DNA of 7,114 bases from Candidatus Uhrbacteria bacterium (GCA_016206165.1 JACQSD010000066.1:1-7114), one strand, 5' to 3'; shown: positions 1 to 5,104, counted from the first letter of the stretch. Numbers and translations: made by a program. Notes: a model not told the origin generated them from the sequence alone.

Positions 1-5
1 ATTGA

Positions 6-42
6 AAACAGCGTACGACCCCCCTTAGGTCGCACGCTGTTT
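6..42 (-). terminator. Intrinsic terminator after the PilZ-like gene
   Basis: Two 15-nt arms (6-20 and 28-42) enclose a 7-nt loop. The only imperfection is an A/C mismatch on the plus strand, which becomes a G-U pair in minus-strand RNA, so the stem is continuous only in the minus transcript. A short run of four T follows on the minus strand. It begins 12 bases past the stop codon of the minus-strand gene. The T tract is weak, but stem strength and strand asymmetry favour a terminator. Confidence 0.75.
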
Positions 43-54
43 CGGAACTGTGAT

Positions 55-471
55 TCACGAGGGCCGCATCGACGCGGGTGACGATGGCATCATGCGCCCG
101 ATCGCACTCTGGTGCGTTCGCCACCGCATAAAAGCTGCGCGATTCACATCCTCGAGTTCGCCATCGAACGCGAGATTGATGCACTGCGAACCGTACGCCC
201 CAGGACTCTCGTCTCTCACGGTCACTCCTGCGGTAATCCCTTTGAGGGGACCATCGCCAATGATCGTGAAAATGAACCTCCCTCCCTTCGAGAGATTTTC
301 TCGCTGCGCGAATGCACCAAGAACACGAACGAGCGCACCTCCGAGCCCGATTGATCGAAGTTCCGCTGGAATGGTGTGCACCGTGTTCCCTGCTCCCGCG
401 ATGAGATGTACCTTGTCGGTCACTCGATACCGAGAAACCTTTCGACGCTCCTTGCCCTTAAATTTCGGCAT
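55..471 (-). CDS. PilZ-like domain protein
   Basis: A 138-aa protein that fits a stand-alone PilZ domain, a small beta-barrel that in many bacteria binds cyclic di-GMP and signals to motility or envelope machinery. Seen here: an N-terminal basic stretch with the RxxxR element (R10 to R14), then at residues 40-45 SIGLGG where PilZ usually has (D/N)xSxxG, then alternating hydrophobic strands to about residue 102 and a helical, proline/serine-rich tail. Because the D/N and S of the second motif are replaced, cyclic di-GMP binding is doubtful. The ATG at 471 is supported by an AAGGA-type ribosome site 7 nt upstream. The gene is monocistronic, with its own promoter and terminator. The PilZ assignment rests on motif and fold pattern only; another small beta-barrel protein is possible. 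Confidence 0.72.
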   Translation of the reverse strand: MPKFKGKERRKVSRYRVTDKVHLIAGAGNTVHTIPAELRSIGLGGALVRVLGAFAQRENLSKGGRFIFTIIGDGPLKGITAGVTVRDESPGAYGSQCINLAFDGELEDVNRAAFMRWRTHQSAIGRMMPSSPASMRPS

Positions 472-512
472 TGCCGATTCCTTCCCAGTTGAAAGACCAT
501 GATAATCACCGG

Positions 513-522
513 CACACGTGTG
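513..522. promoter_or_regulatory. 10-bp palindrome just downstream of the PilZ-like promoter
   Basis: CACACGTGTG is a perfect palindrome lying about 8-17 bases past the expected transcription start (near 530) of the minus-strand promoter at 537-565. A repressor bound here would block transcription, so it is a candidate operator. A 10-bp palindrome can arise by chance and no second copy is present in the window. Confidence 0.3.
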
Positions 523-536
523 AACGATTACCCACG

Positions 537-565
537 ATCATAAACAAACCGAAAAATAAAGTCAA
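537..565 (-). promoter_or_regulatory. Sigma-70 type promoter for the PilZ-like gene
   Basis: On the minus strand, TTGACT (565-560) and TATGAT (542-537) are separated by exactly 17 bases. Both hexamers match the consensus at 5 of 6 positions. Transcription would begin near 530, leaving a leader of about 60 nt that contains a Shine-Dalgarno sequence (483-479). Confidence 0.8.
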
Positions 566-590
566 GTGGCCCTCATTCCTCTATTTTCCT

Positions 591-620
591 ATGTACCAAT
601 GTATTACTACATTAGTACAT
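591..620 (-). other. 13-bp stem with GUAA tetraloop downstream of asnS
   Basis: In minus-strand RNA the two 13-nt arms pair along their whole length, including one U-G pair, around a GUAA loop, which fits the stable GNRA class. On the plus strand the same position would be a C/A mismatch, so the structure favours the minus transcript. It lies 57 nt past the asnS stop codon and upstream of the PilZ-like promoter. No T run follows, so it is not a standard intrinsic terminator. It may cap the 3' end of asnS mRNA, or act as a protein-binding dyad upstream of the next promoter. Confidence 0.5.
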
Positions 621-677
621 GAAAATTAAAACATTGGGTGAAAAGGAATCGAGACGTCCGACAATCTTCAGAGAGAT

Positions 678-1973
678 TTATGGCTTCAGCCGATTGATGA
701 GCCGTGGGAATGGCGTGGTTTCGCGTACATGATCGAGACCACAAATCCACGCGACCGCGCGCTCGAGCCCAATGCCAAATCCGGAGTGCGGGACCGAGCC
801 ATACCGACGAAGATCAAGATACCACTCGAATGCCTCGCGCGGAAGCTTGTGCTGTTTGATTCGGTCTTCAAGAAGCTGCAAGTCGTCGATACGCTGCGAC
901 CCCCCAATGACTTCTCCATACCCTTCGGGCGCAAGAAGATCATCATTCAAAACCTGCTTTGGATTCGCCGGATCCGGCTTCATATAGAACGCTTTGACGT
1001 CGACCGGATAGTGATGGATAAAAATCGGACGGTCATATTGCTTCGTCAAAATCGTCTCATCATCGGCGCCAAGATCATCTCCATGTTTAATATCAGACCC
1101 AAGTTTTTGTAATTGCAGAATCGCGTCATCATACGATACTCGCGGAAATGCTCCTTGGATCGTTGTCGTGAGTACGGTGATGTCACGTTCAAGAGTGCGG
1201 AGTTCTGCGGCACGATTCGCAAGCACCTGTTGCACCGTATACACGACGAGCTCCTCTTGCATGCGCATATTATCCTGCCAATCATAAAACGACGCCTCTG
1301 CTTCGAGCATCCAGAACTCGGTCAAGTGGCGTCGTGTTTTTGATTTTTCTGCACGAAATGTTGGCCCGAAACAATACGTGCTCCCGAGCGCCGCAGATGT
1401 TGCCTCCAGATAGAGCTGGCCGGATTGCGTGAGATACGCTGTTTCGTCAAAATAGTCTGTCGAAAAAAGTGTCGATGTTCCTTCACATGCGTTCGGTGTA
1501 AAAATTGGAGAGTCAGTAAGAATGAATCCTTTCTTCCGCATGAACTCGCGCCACGAAAACACAATCTCATCGCGAATTTTTAAAATCGCCTCTTGACGCT
1601 CCGAGCGGAGCCAGAGGTGGCGATGGTCCATCAAGAAGTCAACACCGTGCTCTTTTTTTCCAATCGGATATTCCGCAGCTTGCGCGATGATCTTGAGGCC
1701 AGTCACTGACATTTCGTATCCTGTTGGGGAACGCGGTTCCGCACGTACAGTACCAGTAACTTCGATTGATGTTTCAAGGGTCAACTGCGCACACGCGGCC
1801 CATGTTTCTGGTGATACGTCTTTCTTTGATATGACACATTGAATGCGCCCAGTGCCATCGCGAAGTTGAACAAAAAAAATGCTCCCCGAGGAGCGAAAAT
1901 TATAGGCCCATCCTGCAAGAGTAATGGGCGTGCCAATGTGATAGTGAATTTCGGATAACGGAGTGGAAGACAC
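678..1973 (-). CDS. asnS: Asparaginyl-tRNA synthetase
   Basis: Charges tRNA(Asn) with asparagine in the cytoplasm (class IIb synthetase). In the 431-aa reading from GTG at 1973, residues 17-80 form the anticodon-binding OB fold (GWAYNFRSSG, then VQLRDGTG). The catalytic domain follows with the QSGQLYLE strand (183-190), class II motif 2 (FRAE at 206-209, then RRHLTEFWMLEAE) and motif 3 (FGIGLER at 399-405). The motif 2 context and the FPR near the end fit AsnRS rather than AspRS. Its length is normal for the family. The start is uncertain. The frame stays open to a GTG at 2087, but that extension is encoded by a T-rich promoter/terminator-like stretch and looks non-coding. A well placed ATG at 1990 is one base out of frame. 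No Shine-Dalgarno sequence precedes 1973. Confidence 0.95.
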   Translation of the reverse strand: MSSTPLSEIHYHIGTPITLAGWAYNFRSSGSIFFVQLRDGTGRIQCVISKKDVSPETWAACAQLTLETSIEVTGTVRAEPRSPTGYEMSVTGLKIIAQAAEYPIGKKEHGVDFLMDHRHLWLRSERQEAILKIRDEIVFSWREFMRKKGFILTDSPIFTPNACEGTSTLFSTDYFDETAYLTQSGQLYLEATSAALGSTYCFGPTFRAEKSKTRRHLTEFWMLEAEASFYDWQDNMRMQEELVVYTVQQVLANRAAELRTLERDITVLTTTIQGAFPRVSYDDAILQLQKLGSDIKHGDDLGADDETILTKQYDRPIFIHHYPVDVKAFYMKPDPANPKQVLNDDLLAPEGYGEVIGGSQRIDDLQLLEDRIKQHKLPREAFEWYLDLRRYGSVPHSGFGIGLERAVAWICGLDHVRETTPFPRLINRLKP

Positions 1974-1995
1974 AAATTTTTGGGTGACATGGGTG

Positions 1996-2024
1996 AGTAT
2001 AAGAAAAATGGAGAAAAAAAACAA
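1996..2024 (-). promoter_or_regulatory. Probable asnS promoter
   Basis: Minus-strand TTGTTT (2024-2019) and TATACT (2001-1996) are 17 bases apart. The -10 matches the consensus at 5 of 6 positions; the -35 is weak and overlaps a T8 run. Transcription should start close to the ATG at 1990 or a few bases downstream, implying a leaderless or very short-leadered asnS mRNA. This argues against the long frame that opens at 2087. Confidence 0.5.
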
Positions 2025-2046
2025 GTCTCCCCCTGTGCATAGTAAA

Positions 2047-2068
2047 GGGACCCTCACGTGAGAGCCCC
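2047..2068 (-). terminator. Hairpin after the cysteine-rich gene, possible terminator
   Basis: In minus-strand RNA a 9-bp stem (two G-U pairs) closes on an ACGU loop, 34 nt past the stop codon of the cysteine-rich gene. Only three U follow directly; a T8 run (2021-2014) lies about 25 nt further. An alternative fold pairs the 3' arm of this hairpin (GUCCC) with GGGGGAGAC at 2033-2025, directly before the T8 run. Either fold could end transcription of the upstream gene. Termination here is plausible but not certain. Confidence 0.4.
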
Positions 2069-2102
2069 TGATACATCCTGCCTCCACAGGAATTCACGTT
2101 CT

Positions 2103-2450
2103 CTACTTGCCATTGACGTCGATGTTACCGAGGGCTGCGTCCCAGTCGACGCCCGCCGGATTCGGTAATGGGCCTCTGTCCTTCCGCGCCACGGGACCAG
2201 GAACCGTATCCTCGATTCCCGCTGCCGCGCGGTGTCGCCCCTGCGCTACGAGTTGACTCCGCACCCATTGTGGATCCGGCCGGCAGGTTGAGTCCCCGGT
2301 TCCGCCACAGTAAATGCATTGGGAGATCGCTCCCGTCTCGATGTACGTGCATTCACAATCGGAACCGTCTTTCATGCGGCCGACGTCGTTGTCCTTGCAC
2401 AACCGACAACGACCAAACCCACCACACTTCTCACAATCGCCTTTTGCCAT
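2103..2450 (-). CDS. Cysteine-rich DnaJ-zinc-finger-like small protein
   Basis: A 115-aa protein I cannot assign to a named family. The first half has nine cysteines at 6, 9, 15, 18, 32, 34, 45, 48 and 56. The CxxCxGxG-like units (CEKCGGFG at 6-13, CIYCGGTG at 45-52) recall the DnaJ/HSP40 zinc-binding repeats and suggest one or two bound zinc ions. The second half (about 57-115) is rich in Pro, Gly and Arg and probably disordered. There is no signal peptide or membrane segment, so it is likely cytoplasmic. The ATG at 2450 is firm: AGGAGG (2464-2459) lies 8 nt upstream, the best ribosome site in the window. It lies between recO and asnS on the same strand, with its own likely promoter. An RNA- or protein-binding adaptor role is only a guess. 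Confidence 0.72.
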   Translation of the reverse strand: MAKGDCEKCGGFGRCRLCKDNDVGRMKDGSDCECTYIETGAISQCIYCGGTGDSTCRPDPQWVRSQLVAQGRHRAAAGIEDTVPGPVARKDRGPLPNPAGVDWDAALGNIDVNGK

Positions 2451-2484
2451 GTTGCGTTCCTCCTGTCGTAATGAAGTCTTTTAA

Positions 2485-2508
2485 AAATCTCGCTCATGGG
2501 CGAGATTT
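2485..2508 (-). terminator. Intrinsic terminator or attenuator between recO and the cysteine-rich gene
   Basis: Perfect 9-bp arms (2508-2500 and 2493-2485 on the minus strand) enclose a 6-nt loop, and a run of five T (2487-2483) overlaps the end of the stem. It lies 45 nt past the recO stop, so it can end the map-ruvX-recO transcript. A promoter for the next gene appears upstream of it, at 2548-2576, so the same hairpin would also sit in that gene's leader. Confidence 0.7.
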
Positions 2509-2547
2509 CGAAAATGACAATGACCAAACAAGTACGAACCTGCCCAC

Positions 2548-2576
2548 ACTCTATCATGGAGCATTGCGCGCGTCAA
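2548..2576 (-). promoter_or_regulatory. Probable promoter of the cysteine-rich gene, overlapping the recO end
   Basis: Minus-strand TTGACG (2576-2571) is followed after 17 bases by TAGAGT (2553-2548). The spacer ends in TGA, giving an extended -10 (TGnTAGAGT). Transcription would start near 2541, within 15 bases after the recO stop, leaving a leader of about 90 nt that contains the hairpin at 2485-2508. Confidence 0.5.
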
Positions 2577-3102
2577 TCGTTCGATACCGTACACTCCGAA
2601 GTGGATAATGGAGATGATCGGTGAACAGCGGCGACGCAAAGAGTGACGGGCCAATGGAGTTGGGCAATGGACGATACCCCAAAGCGCTCAAGAGTGCGTA
2701 GAGGAAAGGTTCAATCGATGCCGTCTCTTTTTTTGTCACCGCATCATGAAACAACGTTTTGATAATCGTAAAGATCCGCTGATCGGGGTATTCTTGTTTT
2801 GTGAGTGCATCCACCGTCTCAAGCGCGGTCATGGCAAGTGCAAACCGCTCAAGATCTTTATGGATGGAAAAAAAAGATTGTTCACGGCTCGCGTTCACAA
2901 GCCGCCACCCCATACGCCCACGCACGAGCGTCACCGCGACAACACTACAAGGCTCGAGGTGGGACCCGAGTTTACTTTTGATCTTCCGGACGCCGGTCGC
3001 AATCGCTTCAACCTTGCCCAACCGCTCCGTATAGAGCGTGTAGATACGATCCGCATCACGGATGTTGTAGCGACGGAGAATGAAAGCGTTGGTGGTAATC
3101 AT
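2554..3102 (-). CDS. recO: DNA repair protein RecO, short form
   Basis: RecO helps load RecA onto SSB-coated single-stranded DNA in the RecF repair pathway and anneals complementary strands. The N-terminal OB fold is clear (residues 1-75: TNAFILRRYNIRDADRIY, then the GVRKIKSKLGSHLEP stretch and beta strands). Residues 80-150 are a helical bundle. At 182 aa it is much shorter than the usual 230-250 aa, and it has no CxxC zinc-binding cluster; the only cysteine is in the OB fold. Short RecO forms are known in reduced genomes, but truncation cannot be excluded. The ATG at 3102 has no visible Shine-Dalgarno sequence; a repeat-built hairpin (3106-3172) ends just upstream of it. It follows ruvX by 41 bases in the map-ruvX-recO operon. 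Confidence 0.86.
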   Translation of the reverse strand: MITTNAFILRRYNIRDADRIYTLYTERLGKVEAIATGVRKIKSKLGSHLEPCSVVAVTLVRGRMGWRLVNASREQSFFSIHKDLERFALAMTALETVDALTKQEYPDQRIFTIIKTLFHDAVTKKETASIEPFLYALLSALGYRPLPNSIGPSLFASPLFTDHLHYPLRSVRYRTIDARNAP

Positions 3103-3105
3103 ACA

Positions 3106-3172
3106 GAGCTTTTTAGCTGCATTAGCTTCATTAGCTTAAAAAGCTAACCAGCTAACGAAGCTGACGAAGCTC
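3106..3172. repeat. Inverting 9-bp tandem repeat array at the ruvX-recO junction
   Basis: AGCT-centred units recur with a period of about 9 bases. On the plus strand the left half reads TTAGCTGCA, TTAGCTTCA, TTAGCTT; the right half carries the reverse complement (AAGCTAACC, AGCTAACGA, AGCTGACGA, AGCTC). The arms pair as an imperfect hairpin: GAGCTT at 3106-3111 with AAGCTC at 3167-3172, and TTAGCTT at 3131-3137 with AAGCTAA at 3141-3147. It covers the last codons of ruvX (its serine/alanine-rich tail) and nearly the whole leader of recO. Confidence 0.75.
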
Positions 3173-3599
3173 GATCTAAGTAACTTTGCAAAATAATACT
3201 CGCTGCAACGGCATCTTTTTGTGCGCGGACATTTTTTGGCGCGCCTTTCATCCGACGTTCTGCTTCCACCGTGCTCAATCGTTCATCGATTGTCTCTATG
3301 GGAATGAACAATGCTGTCCGAAGCTGCGCAATAAACTGCTGCACGCGCTGCATCTGTACGTTCTCAATATCTGGAGTGCGGAGTGTCTTTGGTGGATCAG
3401 TACGTTTCCCGAGCGACAACGGAATTCCGACAACAATGGTCGTAATCCCCTCTTCACGGACAAGCGATTGTATTTTCTTTATACTCGCATCGATCGATTG
3501 TTCCTCAATGACATCATAGGGCACTGCGAAACGCGCTTCATCATCGCTCACCGCAAGCCCAATCCGTTTATCACCGTAATCAATGCCCAAATAACGCAT
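3144..3599 (-). CDS. ruvX: YqgF/RuvX-type Holliday junction resolvase homologue
   Basis: RNase H-fold nuclease of the YqgF/RuvX family, linked to 16S pre-rRNA 5' end processing and proposed as a Holliday-junction resolvase. Landmarks of the 151-aa protein: LGIDYGDKRIGLAVSD at 4-19 with catalytic D7; strand IVVGIPLSL at 55-63; IDERLSTVEAERRM at 104-117 with E106; KDAVAASIILQSYLD at 128-142 with D129. All three acidic residues are present, so it should be active. The segment 64-82 is a few residues longer than usual. The ATG at 3599 lacks a Shine-Dalgarno sequence; a tandem-repeat hairpin fills the 75-base gap to map. The C-terminal tail ASSASLAG is encoded inside a second repeat array. Confidence 0.95.
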   Translation of the reverse strand: MRYLGIDYGDKRIGLAVSDDEARFAVPYDVIEEQSIDASIKKIQSLVREEGITTIVVGIPLSLGKRTDPPKTLRTPDIENVQMQRVQQFIAQLRTALFIPIETIDERLSTVEAERRMKGAPKNVRAQKDAVAASIILQSYLDRASSASLAG

Positions 3600-3601
3600 G
3601 A

Positions 3602-3669
3602 CAGTGAAGTCAGTGAAGTCAGTGAAGTCAGCCGATAGCTGTCCTTGCTGTCTTTACTGTCCTTGCTGA
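3602..3669. repeat. Inverting 9-bp tandem repeat array at the map-ruvX junction
   Basis: Three exact copies of CAGTGAAGT (3602-3628) plus a partial fourth are followed, after a short spacer, by three copies of a TGTCCTTGC-type unit (3640-3666; the middle one is TGTCTTTAC). On the opposite strand the second set reads CAGTAAAGA/CAGCAAGGA, a degenerate inverted copy of the first. The region can fold into a long imperfect hairpin with several G-U pairs, and fills nearly all of the ruvX leader. Confidence 0.8.
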
Positions 3670-3674
3670 TACTC

Positions 3675-4454
3675 TTACGTTCTCGTGAGAATCTCGTACC
3701 CGCTCTTCGTAACAATAATCGTAAGCTCAAAATGTGCTGACCAGCTGCCGTCACGCGTGACGGTTGTCCACTCGTCATCAATAACTTTCACATCCGGTTG
3801 ACCAAGCGTCACCATCGGTTCAATCGCAAGACACATTCCTTCTTTCAAAAGAACGCGTGGTTGGTTGCGTTCGTAATAATTATAAATCTGTGGCTCTTCA
3901 TGGACTGCGTACCCCACACCATGCCCCACAAAGTCACGGACGATTCCGAAGCCATACCGATCAATAAATTTCTCAATCGCACGCGAAATATCGTGAATAT
4001 AATTCCCAGGGCGCACCACCTTTAACCCGTGTTGTAATGCCTGCCGCGTCACGGTAACGAGGCGTGTCACATCCGCGCTCACATGGCCAACAGGAACCGT
4101 CACTGCCATATCGGTGTACAATCCTTTTTCTGTACTCGGATATCGCGCGCCAAAATCAAGCCCGATGATATCGCCGGATTTAAGCAACCGTCCGGGAAGC
4201 GCTGGCGCGTGCACGACCTCTTCATTGATCGAGGCGCAGAGCGCGGTCAAGAATGGACTCGGGCCTCGCCCTTGATATCCGATAAACGACGAAACAGCAC
4301 CGAGCTCTTTCAATCTCCGCACTGCATGCGCTTCGAGTGTCGCTGTGGAGACTCCGGGCTTCACGAGTTCGACGAGTTCTCCCATGATCGCCGCCAAGAT
4401 TCGCCCGCCTTCGCGCAACACATTAATTTCCTCCGATGTTTTGATGGTAACCAT
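3675..4454 (-). CDS. map: Methionine aminopeptidase, type I
   Basis: Removes the initiator methionine from new proteins using a two-metal site. All five metal ligands of the pita-bread fold are visible in the 259-aa sequence: D100 (GLDFGA), D115 (YTDMAV), H178 (FVGHGVG), E212 (AIEPM) and E243 (HFELTI). The two active-site histidines correspond to H82 (NEEVVHAP) and H185 (VHEEPQ). There is no type II insertion and no N-terminal zinc/SH3 extension. The D100-D115 spacing is 15 residues, four more than in the E. coli enzyme, so the loop between the first two ligands is slightly longer. The ATG at 4454 follows a promoter so closely that the mRNA is probably leaderless, consistent with the absence of a ribosome site. 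First gene of the map-ruvX-recO operon. Confidence 0.97.
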   Translation of the reverse strand: MVTIKTSEEINVLREGGRILAAIMGELVELVKPGVSTATLEAHAVRRLKELGAVSSFIGYQGRGPSPFLTALCASINEEVVHAPALPGRLLKSGDIIGLDFGARYPSTEKGLYTDMAVTVPVGHVSADVTRLVTVTRQALQHGLKVVRPGNYIHDISRAIEKFIDRYGFGIVRDFVGHGVGYAVHEEPQIYNYYERNQPRVLLKEGMCLAIEPMVTLGQPDVKVIDDEWTTVTRDGSWSAHFELTIIVTKSGYEILTRT

Positions 4455-4460
4455 GCTAGT

Positions 4461-4489
4461 ATTTTAGCAAATAATACGGCTTCTGTACA
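4461..4489 (-). promoter_or_regulatory. Extended -10 promoter giving a leaderless map transcript
   Basis: On the minus strand TGTACA (4489-4484) is followed after 17 bases by TAAAAT (4466-4461), preceded by TGC, which makes an extended -10. Only 6 bases separate the -10 from the map ATG, so transcription should start at or within one base of the A of the start codon. Confidence 0.65.
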
Positions 4490-4506
4490 GCAAAAAATAT
4501 ACTGCA

Positions 4507-4535
4507 TTGCAATCAACAAACAACTATGTTATTCT
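4507..4535 (+). promoter_or_regulatory. Extended -10 promoter for the zinc-ribbon gene
   Basis: TTGCAA (4507-4512) and TATTCT (4530-4535) are 17 bases apart, with TGT just before the -10 hexamer (extended -10). Transcription would start near 4542, giving a leader of about 36 nt. It runs divergently from the map promoter, and the two -35 elements are only 17 bases apart. Confidence 0.6.
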
Positions 4536-4577
4536 AGAAATAGTAGTTTTACCAAAAATTTAATCATCGTTACCGAT

Positions 4578-4952
4578 ATGCCACAAGATAAACCATCGTT
4601 CGAATTAGGAGGATTACAAGGAGAATCAGAGTTAAGTGATGCTGGAAAAGATGCGCTTCAAAAACTTAATGAGACACTCGTCGCACAAGGAATACCAAGT
4701 CAGGAGCGTCAGGAATACGTCAGTCGCTTTATTCAAGAAGTATCTGGTGAGACAAATGAAACTGTGATTAAGACAATACTCGGGAGGCTTCTCCTTGAAT
4801 CAATAAAACGTGCACGGGCATTAAAGTCTGCAGCGACATCACGATCTGAAGGTAAACATGAAGCGAAGGTAAATTTTTGTTCCGGGTGTGGGGCGCCGGT
4901 TTCCTCATCAACTGCTAACTTTTGTGTCATGTGTGGGAATAAATTAAAATAA
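4578..4952 (+). CDS. Small protein with C-terminal double-CxxC zinc ribbon
   Basis: A 124-aa protein not assigned to a named family, and the only plus-strand gene. Residues 1-20 are acidic and flexible; 22-85 look like an all-helical region with many charged residues; 86-98 is a linker. Residues 100-124 form a zinc ribbon (FCSGCG, then FCVMCGNKLK) with cysteines 101, 104, 116 and 119, the arrangement of short CxxCG-x(n)-CxxCG ribbons often found at protein ends. No signal peptide or membrane helix is visible. The start at 4578 is chosen because it is the first ATG downstream of the promoter; the frame is open much further upstream, but only as antisense of map. No Shine-Dalgarno sequence is visible. 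The gene looks richer in A/T than its neighbours. A divergent map promoter and a terminator downstream frame it as a single transcription unit. Confidence 0.77.
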   Translation: MPQDKPSFELGGLQGESELSDAGKDALQKLNETLVAQGIPSQERQEYVSRFIQEVSGETNETVIKTILGRLLLESIKRARALKSAATSRSEGKHEAKVNFCSGCGAPVSSSTANFCVMCGNKLK

Positions 4953-4975
4953 CGTTGGGAGGTATCAGATAAAAC

Positions 4976-5005
4976 AAATAAGGCAAATGTGCCTTATTTT
5001 TGTTT
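4976..5005. terminator. Bidirectional intrinsic terminator
   Basis: Perfect 10-bp arms (4976-4985 and 4990-4999) enclose an AATG loop. On the plus strand the T tract TTTTTGTTT (4997-5005) follows; on the minus strand TTTGTTTT follows. It lies between the converging zinc-ribbon gene (plus) and the HEPN module with the gene-end fragment (minus), and can end both transcripts. Confidence 0.85.
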
Positions 5006-5029
5006 AGGTGAGAAAAAATCACAGACTGT

Positions 5030-5104
5030 TTATCCATTCTTCCACTTGTAGAGCGGCACGGGAGTGAGCAGCCAGTTTTGTTTCCAGCCGTAATCCCCTT
5101 CGAG
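5030..5104 (-). pseudogene. Orphan 3' end of an acetyltransferase gene
   Basis: The last 24 codons here encode exactly the same residues as the end of the gene at 6192-7097 (LEGDYGWKQ ... YKWKNG, then stop). The two DNA copies differ at 10 of 75 bases, all at third codon positions or the equivalent silent stop change. The similarity ends sharply upstream of the leucine codon at 5104; the remaining codons and start of this copy are missing. It is therefore the remnant of a second, functional and diverged homologue, not a fresh duplication. No start codon or ribosome site suggests that it is expressed. It begins 28 bases past the stop of the HEPN gene. Confidence 0.85.

Noticed and set aside
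1974..2087. N-terminal extension of asnS from GTG 2087
   Set aside because: The extra 38 residues include a hydrophobic run encoded by the T8 tract and promoter, are absent from the normal AsnRS start pattern, and lack a ribosome site at 2087.
1974..2102. T-box riboswitch upstream of asnS
   Set aside because: Hairpins and a T run are present, but there is no T-box consensus or specifier stem, and the region is too short.
2168..2608. 146-residue plus-strand open frame
   Set aside because: It is antisense to the cysteine-rich gene and the recO end, composition is unlike a folded protein, and the opposite strand has clear zinc motifs and a strong ribosome site.
3602..3669. CRISPR array at the map-ruvX junction
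   Set aside because: The units are 9 bp and directly adjacent, without spacers, and invert in the middle, unlike CRISPR repeats.
4461..4505. Second copy of the HEPN/MNT operator upstream of map
   Set aside because: AGTATATTTTT is shared with the operator region, but the TGTAGTA/TACTACA half-sites are not; the match is mostly A/T tract.
4083..4577. Long plus-strand open frame upstream of the zinc-ribbon gene
   Set aside because: It is antisense to map, whose motifs are complete, and it precedes the promoter at 4507-4535. The real start is 4578.
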